64,000 nucleotides of DNA from Acidaminobacter sp. JC074 (GCF_022496765.1 NZ_VANV01000001.1:310001-374000); one strand, 5' to 3'. Positions 53,242 to 61,659 are shown, counted from the stretch's first letter. The notes: a model not told the origin generated them from the letters alone. Program-made: numbers and translations.

Positions 53242-53766
53242 CTATAATGTAATCCAGTATCTTTGTATAATAGTCGTTTCATCATACTGGGCTTCATTCT
53301 CTAAAAAACCACCATTATTGAGTATTGTCTTTGCAGATGCAACATTGGTCTTATTGCATGTTAGTAAAACCTTTTTTATCTCTAAATCCTTACATACCTT
53401 TAATGCTTGATTTAATATCTGAGTTGCATATCGTTTTCTTCTTTCAGTCTTTCTGACACTGTATCCAATATGGCCACCATAGTTACTTAAAAAATCATTT
53501 AGCCTGTGTCTGATATCTACCATACCTATCAAATTGTTATCACTGACTCTTACAGCTAACAAGGTGGTTGCAGGCACAAGTCCTTCTCTAACCGTTTCTT
53601 CTTTCGAGTTATCAATCAGCATTGCTTCCCATTCTTCAAAAGTATCACAGGTTCTTAAATTAGCCGTTCCATCCATGCTTTCCTTATTTTCCATAAACTC
53701 TTGTTTATATGCCATGACAGAATCTTTATATTCTCTTGAAACAGTCACTAGTTTGATATTTTCCAT
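53242..53766 (-). CDS. GNAT family N-acetyltransferase
   Basis: 174 residues. Strands ATTLLAVRVSDNNLIGMVDIRH, then HIGYSVRKTERRKRYATQIL (quoted in parts) giving the acetyl-CoA loop RRKRYATQ, and the terminal ASAKTILNNGGF helix. Layout of the YfmK-like GNATs; substrate unknown. GGAGG upstream of ATG. Confidence 0.82.
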   Translation of the reverse strand: MENIKLVTVSREYKDSVMAYKQEFMENKESMDGTANLRTCDTFEEWEAMLIDNSKEETVREGLVPATTLLAVRVSDNNLIGMVDIRHRLNDFLSNYGGHIGYSVRKTERRKRYATQILNQALKVCKDLEIKKVLLTCNKTNVASAKTILNNGGFLENEAQYDETTIIQRYWITL

Positions 53767-53841
53767 CTTCCCCTCCTAATTATGATCTTTTGGATAAACT
53801 CTTGTAGAGTCAGAGCTTTCTCCTCACAAATATTAGTTTTA

Positions 53842-54417
53842 TTAGAACTCATAAGACTCTATAGCCTCAACATAACTTTCTAAGAAGCCAAGCAGCAGTT
53901 CTGGTTCATCAAAATAAACACCATCTACTAAAAATGCAACAATGACTTCACCAACCTGTATTACAACTAAATTGCCTATATATTGGCCTTCATACTCTTT
54001 TATGGCAAAGTAAAGGTTATCATATGAAGATTCAACATCTTCAAATATGACGAGATCAATATCCGCAATAGAAGCACCAATATTATAAGCTGATATCCTA
54101 TCTTTAAATGCTTCAACTGCAAAATCATAGTCAGCATTCACTTCAATTTCAGAAGTTAAAAAAAGTGGATTATGATTATTTTCATTCAAACTGTAATCAT
54201 AATCATATTCGAGTTCTATAGAGCCATCTATGTTCGTTTTTGACTTATAAGATTCACATCCTGAAGCGTCATAATCGCCTATTTCAAAATACTCAAAATC
54301 TGCTATATTAATCAACAGTTCCTTTTGTTCTTCTGGAAATTCCTTATTGGTACAAGCGACCAAGGCAATTGCCATTAATATGAGTATTAGGCATACCAAA
54401 GGTTTTACTTTTATCAT
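53842..54417 (-). CDS. lipoprotein of unknown function
   Basis: 191 residues. Signal peptide with lipobox LVAC (Cys about residue 22). Mature part strongly acidic (many Asp, Glu, Tyr), with SIELEYDYDYS and VVIQVGEVIVAFLVDG. No family recognised. GAGG lies about eleven bases before ATG. Confidence 0.62.
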   Translation of the reverse strand: MIKVKPLVCLILILMAIALVACTNKEFPEEQKELLINIADFEYFEIGDYDASGCESYKSKTNIDGSIELEYDYDYSLNENNHNPLFLTSEIEVNADYDFAVEAFKDRISAYNIGASIADIDLVIFEDVESSYDNLYFAIKEYEGQYIGNLVVIQVGEVIVAFLVDGVYFDEPELLLGFLESYVEAIESYEF

Positions 54418-54486
54418 TTTACTTTCTACCTCTTTATTATAAAAGTTACATGATTTCTTCCATGTATCTTTGCATCATATATATAA

Positions 54487-55245
54487 CTAGTCCATAAATA
54501 CAGCCTTATAAAAATCACTGTTCTTATCCAAATAATCATTTATTTGTTCCCATTCAAGAAAATAAGTCTTTATTTCACCAGGGATTATTATTGCTGGGAA
54601 GATTAAACCTTGATCAGTTACATGAAAAATAACTTCTTTATACAAGTCGTGACTGTATTTATCACTTTTGGGCATTCGTTTTGCAAGATATGGTGGAACC
54701 ATATCGATAACAGAAAGATAAAACTCCTCTCTTAGTTTTGGTTTGATTAACATCTCAAGAGAGTACTCATTACCTGACTCTAAATCAAAATAATAAGTGG
54801 CTAAGCTGTATCGCGTACGAGGTCCACCTCCAGCTATGTTCATCTTCATAATGCTTAATACATTGCCTATTTCACCTTGATATGGTTCGTTACGAACAAC
54901 TAATGGTGAATCAGGTATTTCCTCTGATTGAAAGTTTGTTAATGCTTCATATGTTGGATTGGTCATATTTAGAGTTAATCCATCACTGCTCACAAAAACT
55001 GTTTCAACTTCTGCTTTTGAAGAAGAAATGTTCCTTGCATGATAAAAAACATTATCATCATTAACATAATTGTCCACATAATCAAAACTACGATTATAAA
55101 GATTGCCATCATCGTAGAAATCCATCATATACTTATGTTCTGTTATCTCGAACTCGATATAAACTGAAACCTCTTCACTTGTATCCTGATTACATCCGAC
55201 ACATAGAATTAATCCAACTAAAAGTATGCAAATATTTTTGAACAT
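54487..55245 (-). CDS. lipoprotein, possibly DUF3298/RsiV-like C-terminal domain
   Basis: 252 residues. Signal peptide with lipobox CVGC (Cys about residue 18). The C-terminal part, ATYYFDLESGNEYSLEMLI and VTDQGLIFPAIIIPGE, resembles the DUF3298-type domain of RsiV-like proteins, where a secreted domain senses lysozyme; no linked sigma factor is present, so the match is weak. AGGAG upstream of ATG. Confidence 0.58.
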   Translation of the reverse strand: MFKNICILLVGLILCVGCNQDTSEEVSVYIEFEITEHKYMMDFYDDGNLYNRSFDYVDNYVNDDNVFYHARNISSSKAEVETVFVSSDGLTLNMTNPTYEALTNFQSEEIPDSPLVVRNEPYQGEIGNVLSIMKMNIAGGGPRTRYSLATYYFDLESGNEYSLEMLIKPKLREEFYLSVIDMVPPYLAKRMPKSDKYSHDLYKEVIFHVTDQGLIFPAIIIPGEIKTYFLEWEQINDYLDKNSDFYKAVFMD

Positions 55246-55285
55246 TCTTATCTCCTATAGATGTCAATTACTCAAATAAACTAAT

Positions 55286-55846
55286 CTAGCAGATTTGATC
55301 CAGCAAAAGTTGATATTTCTCTGATTCATTGTCTTTGCCCAGTAGCTTATAAATCTCGATTAACATAGCATAAGCATTCTTGTTACTCTTATCTAATTTA
55401 ATAGCTTTTTTTAGATAATGAACACTTTTCTTTATATCATTTAATCCTCTATGTGCTACTGCCAAATGGTATGAATAATCAGATGTCTGACTCATAGAAA
55501 AAGCACTATGCAAGTAGGTTTCTGCTGAAGAAAAATCACTTTTCTCCAGATAAAGCTTGCCTAATTGGTATCTTGAACCGGCGTAAGATGCATGCGCCTT
55601 AACTGCTCTTTCCAACAATTTAATTGCCTCATTAACCTGCCCTTTTCCTTTCAAGATAACAGCTAACTCACATAAAGCAACTTCATCACTAACATATTTA
55701 TCAAGATGAATCCAAAGTAATCTTTCTGCTTCTTCTAAATTATTATCTTGTAGAGCAAGTCTATAATCATATAACTTATTATCCAAATTTGCTCTATCTA
55801 ACTTAAAAAATAATTTAACTAATCCCATAATTGTTGTTCCGCTCAT
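55286..55846 (-). CDS. TPR-repeat protein
   Basis: 186 residues made of about four tetratricopeptide repeats: ALQDNNLEEAERLLW, GKGQVNEAIKLLERAVKAH, LYLEKSDFSSAETYLHSAF and LNDIKKSVHYLKKAI, each with the TPR pattern of paired helices. Probably a protein-protein interaction module. It is the promoter-proximal gene of the unit that runs leftward from the hicAB locus. AAGGAG upstream of ATG. Confidence 0.75.
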   Translation of the reverse strand: MSGTTIMGLVKLFFKLDRANLDNKLYDYRLALQDNNLEEAERLLWIHLDKYVSDEVALCELAVILKGKGQVNEAIKLLERAVKAHASYAGSRYQLGKLYLEKSDFSSAETYLHSAFSMSQTSDYSYHLAVAHRGLNDIKKSVHYLKKAIKLDKSNKNAYAMLIEIYKLLGKDNESEKYQLLLDQIC

Positions 55847-55886
55847 TTTTCTAGCTCCTTAAAATAGTCCGAGTGTACTTTGAAAT

Positions 55887-55915
55887 TTTATATTATCTAA
55901 TTGTTTACTTTTCAA
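55887..55915 (-). promoter_or_regulatory. sigma-A-type promoter of the TPR gene and following operon
   Basis: Minus-strand -35 TTGAAA (55910-55915), 17-bp spacer, -10 TATAAA (55887-55892), about 40 bp before the TPR gene. The best promoter match in the window on this strand; divergent from the hicAB promoter 90 bp away. Confidence 0.65.
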
Positions 55916-56001
55916 CTTTGCTCTTAACTTTAAAAACTATATATTTATTGTTCAATATAAATATCACCTATTTACTACTATGTTTATACAAAGCTTCACA
56001 T

Positions 56002-56030
56002 TTGACACGTATTGATAACACGTGTACGAT
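56002..56030 (+). promoter_or_regulatory. hicAB promoter with ACACGTGT operator
   Basis: Plus-strand consensus -35 TTGACA (56002-56007), 17-bp spacer and -10 TACGAT (56025-56030). The palindrome ACACGTGT (56018-56025) sits in the spacer and touches the -10 box, with a further half ACACGT at 56005-56010. HicB proteins with a DNA-binding C-terminus repress their own promoter, so this is a plausible HicB operator. Confidence 0.6.
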
Positions 56031-56075
56031 GTACTTATAGGAAGTTCTTTACTACAGCTAGCCTTGGAGGCTCAA

Positions 56076-56275
56076 ATGGGACAACACTCCTATAACTCAA
56101 GGGAGCTTTTGAAACTCCTCAAAGATGATGGTTGGAAAGTTGTGAGAATCAAAGGTTCTCATCACCAACTAGTCATCCAGTAAAGAAGGGTTTAGTTACA
56201 ACACCACATCCTAAAAAAGATTTCCCTCGTAGAACAATTGAGAGTATCTTAAAGCAAGCTGGTTTGTGGAGCTAA
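56076..56275 (+). pseudogene. hicA: hicA toxin gene broken by a one-base deletion
   Basis: ATG at 56076 behind GGAGG reads a HicA start (SRELLKLLKDDGWKVVRIKGSHHQL, quoted in part as SRELLKLLKDDGW), then meets a stop at 56181-56183 after 35 codons. From just after HHQL the next frame continues HPVKKGLVTTPHPKKDFP and SILKQAGLWS to a stop at 56275, the normal HicA end. Restoring one base near 56168-56175 gives a 66-residue HicA. HicA is an mRNA interferase with catalytic His in GSHH. As written the toxin is truncated and probably inactive. Confidence 0.85.
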
Positions 56276-56304
56276 AATGCTCCTTTTCAGAAAGTTGGTG
56301 ACAA

Positions 56305-56712
56305 ATGTTTAGAAATCGATATGTATACCCTGCTATTTTTCATTATGCTGATGACGGTATATCTATAGAATTCCCAGATTTACCTGGCTGCAAAACCTTT
56401 GGTGATACTGATACAGAGGCAATTTCAAATGCAAAAGAGGCACTTGAATTACATTTGTATGGTTTGGAGGAAGACAAAGAACACATCCCAATGCCATCCC
56501 ATATTCAAGATATTACAATCAGTAAAAATGAAACTATCATCCTAATTGACATATGGATGAAACCAGTAAGAGATTACATGCAAAACAAGGCAATCAAAAA
56601 AACACTTACCATACCAAAATGGTTAAATGATATTGCCATTGAGAATAATGTCAATTTCTCACACCTGCTGCAATCCGCAATCAAAGATTATCTTGGAATC
56701 AAGAAAAACTAA
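56305..56712 (+). CDS. hicB: HicB antitoxin
   Basis: 135 residues. The N-terminal half is the HicB partial RNase-H fold: FHYADDGISIEFPDLPGCKTFGDT (quoted as FPDLPGCKTFGD) followed by the EALELHLYGLEED helix. The C-terminal part KKTLTIPKWLNDIAIE and FSHLLQSAIKDYL is a ribbon-helix-helix DNA-binding domain. HicB neutralises HicA and represses the operon. It is intact although hicA is frameshifted. It lies 29 bp after hicA; these are the only plus-strand genes in the window. A terminator follows. Confidence 0.88.
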   Translation: MFRNRYVYPAIFHYADDGISIEFPDLPGCKTFGDTDTEAISNAKEALELHLYGLEEDKEHIPMPSHIQDITISKNETIILIDIWMKPVRDYMQNKAIKKTLTIPKWLNDIAIENNVNFSHLLQSAIKDYLGIKKN

Positions 56713-56714
56713 TT

Positions 56715-56739
56715 TCAGCTGAATAGGCTGATTTTTTTT
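56715..56739 (+). terminator. intrinsic terminator of hicAB
   Basis: Stem TCAGC / GCTGA with a 7-nt loop, then a run of eight T, starting three bases after the hicB stop. It lies between converging hicB and the methyltransferase gene at 56808. Confidence 0.65.
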
Positions 56740-56807
56740 ACATTAAAAGCATCATAAATTAAGTATTATAAAGCAGATTCTATGCAACTGTTTCATTCTT
56801 AAAAATG

Positions 56808-57599
56808 TCATTTCATTGAAATAAAACTCCCGTACTCTTTAGGAATTTCAATCACCCCTTCTGACTGCATTTTCTTTTCAAAGAATTCATAGATTTGATC
56901 ATAATTCTCTGAAGTCAGACCATTCATACTGGTCATTGAGAAAATATAGTCTACCAAATCTTGTACTTTAGTTACCAATAAACTATCTTCATAATCTAAT
57001 CGTTCTACTTCCCCAAAATGATTTGAAAGTAGCTTAGAGCCGTTTTGAAGTGTAAATGTATAATTAGACTCTTCTGAAACCCGTACACCTACTTCAGATA
57101 GAGATGTTGAAATGAAACTGGACAATCCATTTTCTCCAAAGGTAGAAGTATAAAACTTTCCATTAGGCTTTAATACTCTATTAACTTCCGCCAAAGCTTT
57201 TTCCATGTCAGGTACATGATACAGCATTGCATTTGCAATTATTACATCAAAAGAATTATCATCAAATGGTATCTCTTGAATATCAATCTGCCTGACAGTA
57301 ACATCAAGGTCTTCAAACTTCTTCTTCATTTTTCCAACCATGCCATTTGAAAAATCAGATACAGTTAACTGAACTGAGTCATTTAGTTGATGAAAATTGT
57401 TGAACCAAAAGTCACCATTTCCACTGCCTAGCTCAAGAATTCTTCCTTCTGATGGTAAATCGATAATTTCAAACAACCAATTACCAAAACCTTGTTTATT
57501 TGCACTGTATTTCTCATGTATTTTCTTTCTTATTAGGAGTCCTGTATCATCTTTATATTGCTCCTTAACAAAACCTTTATTGTTTATTTTCGAATTCAC
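56808..57599 (-). CDS. class I SAM-dependent methyltransferase
   Basis: 263 residues. The start is taken as GTG at 57599 (VNSKINNKG), because GGAGG lies six bases upstream and earlier in-frame codons overlap the previous gene. Motif I ILELGSGNGDFW, motif II LTVSDFS, motif IV FDVIIANAMLYHV and LKPNGKFYTSTFG mark the SAM fold. The C-terminal region carries extra strands and helices. Substrate unknown. It converges with hicB. Confidence 0.82.
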   Translation of the reverse strand: MNSKINNKGFVKEQYKDDTGLLIRKKIHEKYSANKQGFGNWLFEIIDLPSEGRILELGSGNGDFWFNNFHQLNDSVQLTVSDFSNGMVGKMKKKFEDLDVTVRQIDIQEIPFDDNSFDVIIANAMLYHVPDMEKALAEVNRVLKPNGKFYTSTFGENGLSSFISTSLSEVGVRVSEESNYTFTLQNGSKLLSNHFGEVERLDYEDSLLVTKVQDLVDYIFSMTSMNGLTSENYDQIYEFFEKKMQSEGVIEIPKEYGSFISMK

Positions 57600-57645
57600 C
57601 GAGGACCTCCTTTTACTAGTTACTCTTTTTATTTCTGTACAATTA

Positions 57646-59001
57646 TCAATGCGTCTTAGATGCTTCTGAATCCTTAATGAGTAGAATGTACTGGAAATAT
57701 TCATTCATATCAATATCTTGTTCCTGACCTGACCAAGTTTCAATCATGGGAATAAAAGGTCGCTCTTCTTCACTCTCATTTAGCTTGTATAACACATACT
57801 TGCTGTCAGATACATTTGTTATATTGCTTATAACAGGATATAGAATATTCATTTTAATTGGCTCCGTGTCCTTCAAGCTCATCGATTCACAGTTTTCATA
57901 GTTGTATGCAATAGAAAGTACTTTGTTATGATACTTTGATTCACTTGAATCCAAGTAGCCTGCAAACCATTTTACACCACCATCCATTCTTTGAAATGCA
58001 TGGTTTAAACCCCATTGTCCATAATATTTTCCATCTTCTAAAATATCATCTAATACTAAAAAGTTATTGTATATAATTTGGTCTCTAGTATTGTTCCAAT
58101 CTACTTTATCTTCAACATGTTTATAAGCTTCATTTGCACCTATAATATTTTGATTAACCAACTCAAAGAAAATAAGTTCATCACCAAGATAATCTTGATA
58201 CAGGCTTCTATTTAACTCGATATTATCAAGAGTTTTTTGAGCATTCTTAATAGCCAAGTAATCCTTTGTAAATGTAGATTTCAATATTTCTGATGTTTCC
58301 TTAATCATTTCAATGGTTTCATTTAACTCTATAGGCACCTCTTTATCAGGTAGCACTGAAACCATATAGTTGTAAGCAATAAGAACTTGGTGTTCTATAT
58401 CAACACCTACAACCTGTATTTTTTCTTCATCTTCTAGAGTTTTATTAAACTCGTATAAATCAATCCATCCATTATAATTATCTTCACTATCAGCATAGGT
58501 ACCATTCTGTGCTTGAAAAAGCATATCTAAAATTGAACGGTCGCCAGTTTCTAAAAACCTATTAATAAAATAAGAAGAACTGTATGAAGTTTCAGACAAT
58601 AAATATTTAAAATTTGCCTTATCTTTAAAATACTTTATAAAGGCCATCTTCAATTCACTATTGGCATGAACACCATGAATTTCAGCAGTAAAAAATATTT
58701 CATTCGATTCAATGTCCCTATCTAGAGTATTCAAACCCTCGTCATAGTCATCATTATCAAAATCCAAATCTACATAATTACTTGACAAATAATCTTCAAT
58801 TGCATCGTAATCAACAAGCTTAACTTCTTCATGTACTTCATTACTTTCTTGATCAACTGCACTCACTTGATCTTCATTTGATTCATTTTCTGCATAAACT
58901 TGATTGTTAGTGCCTTCTTGTTCAATTGCATTATTGTTACAACTCATAAGTGACATACATAGTAAAACACTCGATAATAAAACTGAAAATTTTGCTTTCA
59001 T
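57646..59001 (-). CDS. erythromycin-esterase-like lipoprotein
   Basis: 451 residues from the ATG at 59001 (AAGGAG five bases upstream; an earlier ATG at 59034 has no such site). Lipobox LMSC and a long acidic linker. The main domain has FTAEIHGVHANSELK with catalytic-type Glu and His, a LLSETSYSS segment and VVGVDIEH, the pattern of EreA/ChaN-type proteins; macrolide hydrolysis is only a possibility. The last 30 residues, MNEYFQYILLIKDSEAS, are duplicated at 60482-60679. Confidence 0.62.
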   Translation of the reverse strand: MKAKFSVLLSSVLLCMSLMSCNNNAIEQEGTNNQVYAENESNEDQVSAVDQESNEVHEEVKLVDYDAIEDYLSSNYVDLDFDNDDYDEGLNTLDRDIESNEIFFTAEIHGVHANSELKMAFIKYFKDKANFKYLLSETSYSSSYFINRFLETGDRSILDMLFQAQNGTYADSEDNYNGWIDLYEFNKTLEDEEKIQVVGVDIEHQVLIAYNYMVSVLPDKEVPIELNETIEMIKETSEILKSTFTKDYLAIKNAQKTLDNIELNRSLYQDYLGDELIFFELVNQNIIGANEAYKHVEDKVDWNNTRDQIIYNNFLVLDDILEDGKYYGQWGLNHAFQRMDGGVKWFAGYLDSSESKYHNKVLSIAYNYENCESMSLKDTEPIKMNILYPVISNITNVSDSKYVLYKLNESEEERPFIPMIETWSGQEQDIDMNEYFQYILLIKDSEASKTH

Positions 59002-59026
59002 AACAGCTCCTTCGATTACTTTAACT

Positions 59027-59143
59027 CTACTCATCTTCAGCCTGTTTCTTTCCTAATACAGATCTGTTGATGCCATCTTCAACACCATTTCTTATTACAT
59101 AATACAGAAGAACTAAACTTATAATAATGCCTACAAACTCCAT
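59027..59143 (-). CDS. 38-residue single-pass membrane protein
   Basis: Short gene: ATG at 59143 behind AAGGAG with six-base spacing, 38 codons, TAG at 59027. The product has an N-terminal hydrophobic helix (FVGIIISLVLLYYVI) and a polar tail containing VEDGINRSVLGKK, like the DUF6019-type small proteins of Bacilli. It ends 26 bp before the esterase-like lipoprotein start and should be in the same transcript. Confidence 0.65.
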   Translation of the reverse strand: MEFVGIIISLVLLYYVIRNGVEDGINRSVLGKKQAEDE

Positions 59144-59157
59144 AAATAACTCCTTTA

Positions 59158-59199
59158 TTATCTAATCGTGAATTCCAATAAATCAACATTATTATCCAT
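59158..59199 (-). other. 13-codon leader ORF
   Basis: ATG at 59199 with AGGAG nine bases upstream reads MDNNVDLLEFTIR and stops at TAA, 14 bp before the small membrane protein start. A tiny translated leader ahead of a possible macrolide-type resistance gene suggests attenuation by ribosome stalling. No alternative hairpins were worked out, so this is tentative. The rest of the gap from 59200 to 59494 holds the terminator at 59324-59344 and no clear promoter or gene. Confidence 0.3.
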
Positions 59200-59323
59200 T
59201 CTAATCCACTCCTAATGATACCACATATTAGAAATTATGTAGTAGAGTTAACATTTAGACTTAATATAATCTTTATAAGCAAAAGTGATTATAAAACTTT
59301 GATCCCATTGTTTCAAAAAAAAT

Positions 59324-59344
59324 TAAGGGGATCAAATCCTCTTA
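59324..59344. terminator. intrinsic terminator after the APH gene
   Basis: Nine-position stem TAAGGGGAT / ATCCTCTTA with a CAA loop (one wobble or mismatch depending on strand), flanked by A8 and T8 tracts, so it can work in both directions. It ends the minus-strand unit finishing with the APH gene at 59494. Confidence 0.65.
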
Positions 59345-59493
59345 GTTACTTTTTTTTATAAACACAGGCCTTCGACAGTGCATTTACATTCGATCAAATG
59401 ACCTCTGATACATTCACGATTTATGTATTGCATTTGTGAAATATTTGCATTACAATCCTATATCCTTATTCTCTTGAACCTTGAAGGTATCTC

Positions 59494-60423
59494 CTACAAA
59501 TCAAACTGTAAACCTGTTAAACTTGTCGTTGCTTTCATCCATTCTTCTAACCACTCTAGCTGCTTATCTATAAATGTATGATCAATACAATCTAATCCAT
59601 ATATTTCTACAATTGTCGCCTGCAGTTGATAATGATATATCCCGATTAAATAATACAGACTCTCCTCTTCTTCTTTACTTACTTTGCAAAGTTTTGTATA
59701 CTCGCTTAAAAAAGTTCTATAACTCTCATATGTTTCTTTTAAGGCAGTTTCATTGAACTCAAAATAATCTGTTAAGTTGCAAACAATCATGACATCATAT
59801 ATTGAATAGGCCATACAAGAAGTATCAAAATCAATGATGTTATATTCAAACTTTTTATCTAATATAATATTTCCAGTATGCAAGTCACCATGACAGTAGC
59901 CTTTTTCAAGCTTTTCTAACTTGGTCCATAGAAAGTCACCTAACCGCTTGTATTTTTCTATTTTATTTATGTCATAGTTTTTCTTTGTTAGGATTTCAAT
60001 ATATCTATCAATAAAGAAATACTTATCCCTTATGAGTAAGTCCTGCTTATAATCACTTAGGTGCAAATGTAACTCACCGACTAGAGTCCCTAATTTTTTA
60101 TAATCAAATATTGGTTCAATTTCATTAGCCTCAATATATTCGTATAAAATGATTGTGTTATCGTCAAACTCTGTAACACAATCACCACTTAGATTTTTAA
60201 TGACTCTTGGAACATTAAAGTCTTTTGTTTCTAAGAACAATAATATATCTAATGAGTCATTCATAGTATCCTTAAATGCATCATTGGCTGTTTTCATTAC
60301 ATACTTTCCATTTGTAGATTCAAGTATCTGTGAACATGAGACACCTTCATCTATCGAAAGAACATTATTTACTGTAATGCCATAAGACTTCTCTACCTGT
60401 TCTATTATGTCTAATAATTCCAT
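59494..60423 (-). CDS. aminoglycoside phosphotransferase (APH) family kinase
   Basis: 309 residues. N-lobe lysine in KYVMKTAND; Brenner motif YCHGDLHTGNII (about residues 180-191) with catalytic Asp and Asn, and NIIDFDTSCMAY with the Mg-binding Asp. Similar to CotS/MphB-like kinases for antibiotics or small alcohols. GGAGG upstream of ATG. Its stop is about 150 bp before a terminator. Confidence 0.84.
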   Translation of the reverse strand: MELLDIIEQVEKSYGITVNNVLSIDEGVSCSQILESTNGKYVMKTANDAFKDTMNDSLDILLFLETKDFNVPRVIKNLSGDCVTEFDDNTIILYEYIEANEIEPIFDYKKLGTLVGELHLHLSDYKQDLLIRDKYFFIDRYIEILTKKNYDINKIEKYKRLGDFLWTKLEKLEKGYCHGDLHTGNIILDKKFEYNIIDFDTSCMAYSIYDVMIVCNLTDYFEFNETALKETYESYRTFLSEYTKLCKVSKEEEESLYYLIGIYHYQLQATIVEIYGLDCIDHTFIDKQLEWLEEWMKATTSLTGLQFDL

Positions 60424-60481
60424 GTTTCCTCCTAGATGATAATGGACAGTATTCTAATAATTCAATAAGTTGTATCATTAC

Positions 60482-60679
60482 TTAACGCTCAGACGCTTCT
60501 GAATCCTTAATTAAAAGAATATACTGAAAGAACTCATTAACATCTACGACTAAAGATTCATCTCTTATATTAAAGGTCATTGGTATGGCGGGTCTATCAC
60601 AATAAAAATAAACAGGCATAGCAATGTAGTTATTGAATATCTTTTTAATAAGCCCTTCTAACCTTTCGTACATTGTCAA
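60482..60679 (-). pseudogene. 3' remnant of an esterase-like lipoprotein gene
   Basis: 65 codons whose end, VDVNEFFQYILLIKDSEASE, repeats the end of the erythromycin-esterase-like lipoprotein (MNEYFQYILLIKDSEAS), with the DNA also recognisably similar near 60491-60550 and 57660-57720. The catalytic domain is missing and there is no ribosome site, so this is the tail of a second, mostly deleted copy. It marks past duplication and decay within the array. Confidence 0.7.
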
Positions 60680-60788
60680 AATCTTTCCATTGTTCCATAA
60701 GGCGAAGCCTCTTCAGTGTGATACTAAATCTCTTTGGCCTCACAAGCTTCTCTTCAAATAAATAAGGTACCAATCTAGGTCGCCTGTT
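60645..60788 (-). pseudogene. possible decayed coding remnant
   Basis: In a frame different from the neighbouring 3' remnant, 47 codons stay open and read like protein (LVPYLFEEKLVRPKRF, then LKRLRLMEQWKDFDNV), but no start or ribosome site is present. I do not recognise a family. It probably belongs to a degraded gene between the APH gene and the nucleotidyltransferase gene. Confidence 0.3.
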
Positions 60789-60815
60789 TCAGATTTCTGA
60801 CCTAATAATAGCTTA

Positions 60816-61562
60816 TTAGGAAATCAATAAAATACACTGATCAACTATATCCTCAAAAGCTTTTGAGGCGTCAAAATTCTTGCAGTCAGATATATGACTC
60901 ACAAGAGAAATCAGAACATCAATGTCTCCTTTAATACTCTTTCCCATCTTTCCTTGTAATCCAGTCTGATATAATCTCTTCCGTCTATCATATCCAACTT
61001 GATCATATTGGGCTGTAGTACGTATTAGATGTTCAATTATTTCTAAGCCCATCTCCATACGTAGTACTGGATCTTCTGAATCGGAAAAGATTTTTCCTAA
61101 AGCTCTTCTTCGAGAAATAAGTTTATTCATACTTATACTCAACCGTTCTGGATTACTTGAATACAGTTCTAATAGTTCTTTCAGTTGCCTACAGCCACCA
61201 TTTCCTTTATATAAATGTTTTGATGTGTTATACAAATAAAAAACCGATTCATCAAATTGTTCTAATTTTTCATGAATGAAATCTAAGCTTGTAGCATAAA
61301 AGTGAAGCTGTTTCCCGTTAATGATTTTCTCAGAAGGTTTGCCATATTTCCAGTTATTCAGTATTGGTATTTCATCTACAATGTCTTGATTAAACAGAAT
61401 ACACATATCTACATCTGACTTCTCACTACACAAGCCAGTTGCTACTGAGCCGACCAGCAATATATCAAAATCATCTTTATAAGGTTGAAGTGCTTCTAGT
61501 TCTAATAGATAAGGTAATGCCACTTTTTTTGCGAAATCAAATAGCTTTTGTTGAACAGTCAT
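60816..61562 (-). CDS. nucleotidyltransferase domain protein
   Basis: 248 residues. Signature LLVGSVATGL (about residues 34-43) then KSDVDMCILF with the catalytic Asp pair, and LHFYATSLDFIH as the following strand. The helical C-terminal part includes LRMEMGLEIIEHLIR. A stand-alone aminoglycoside-type nucleotidyltransferase; target unknown. AAGGAG upstream of ATG. Confidence 0.78.
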   Translation of the reverse strand: MTVQQKLFDFAKKVALPYLLELEALQPYKDDFDILLVGSVATGLCSEKSDVDMCILFNQDIVDEIPILNNWKYGKPSEKIINGKQLHFYATSLDFIHEKLEQFDESVFYLYNTSKHLYKGNGGCRQLKELLELYSSNPERLSISMNKLISRRRALGKIFSDSEDPVLRMEMGLEIIEHLIRTTAQYDQVGYDRRKRLYQTGLQGKMGKSIKGDIDVLISLVSHISDCKNFDASKAFEDIVDQCILLIS

Positions 61563-61659
61563 ATATCTCCTTTACTTTAAACATAGAGCGCCTCTTATAT
61601 GTGTCATCTAAGTTAAGTGCAACTATAATCTCTTTGATACTCTCAAACCAACTTCCCAA
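61537..61659 (-). pseudogene. possible coding remnant upstream of the nucleotidyltransferase gene
   Basis: An open frame of 40 codons from a TTG at 61659, without a ribosome site, reads WFESIKEIIVALNLDDTYK and on into the start of the next gene in another frame. The codon pattern is protein-like, so it may be the tail of a decayed gene. No family recognised. Confidence 0.28.

Noticed and set aside
60801..60820. Perfect inverted repeat CCTAATAA-TAGC-TTATTAGG as a terminator
   Set aside because: It overlaps the end of the nucleotidyltransferase gene and has no T-tract on either strand, so terminator function is not supported. Chance or a leftover of the decayed sequence is likely.
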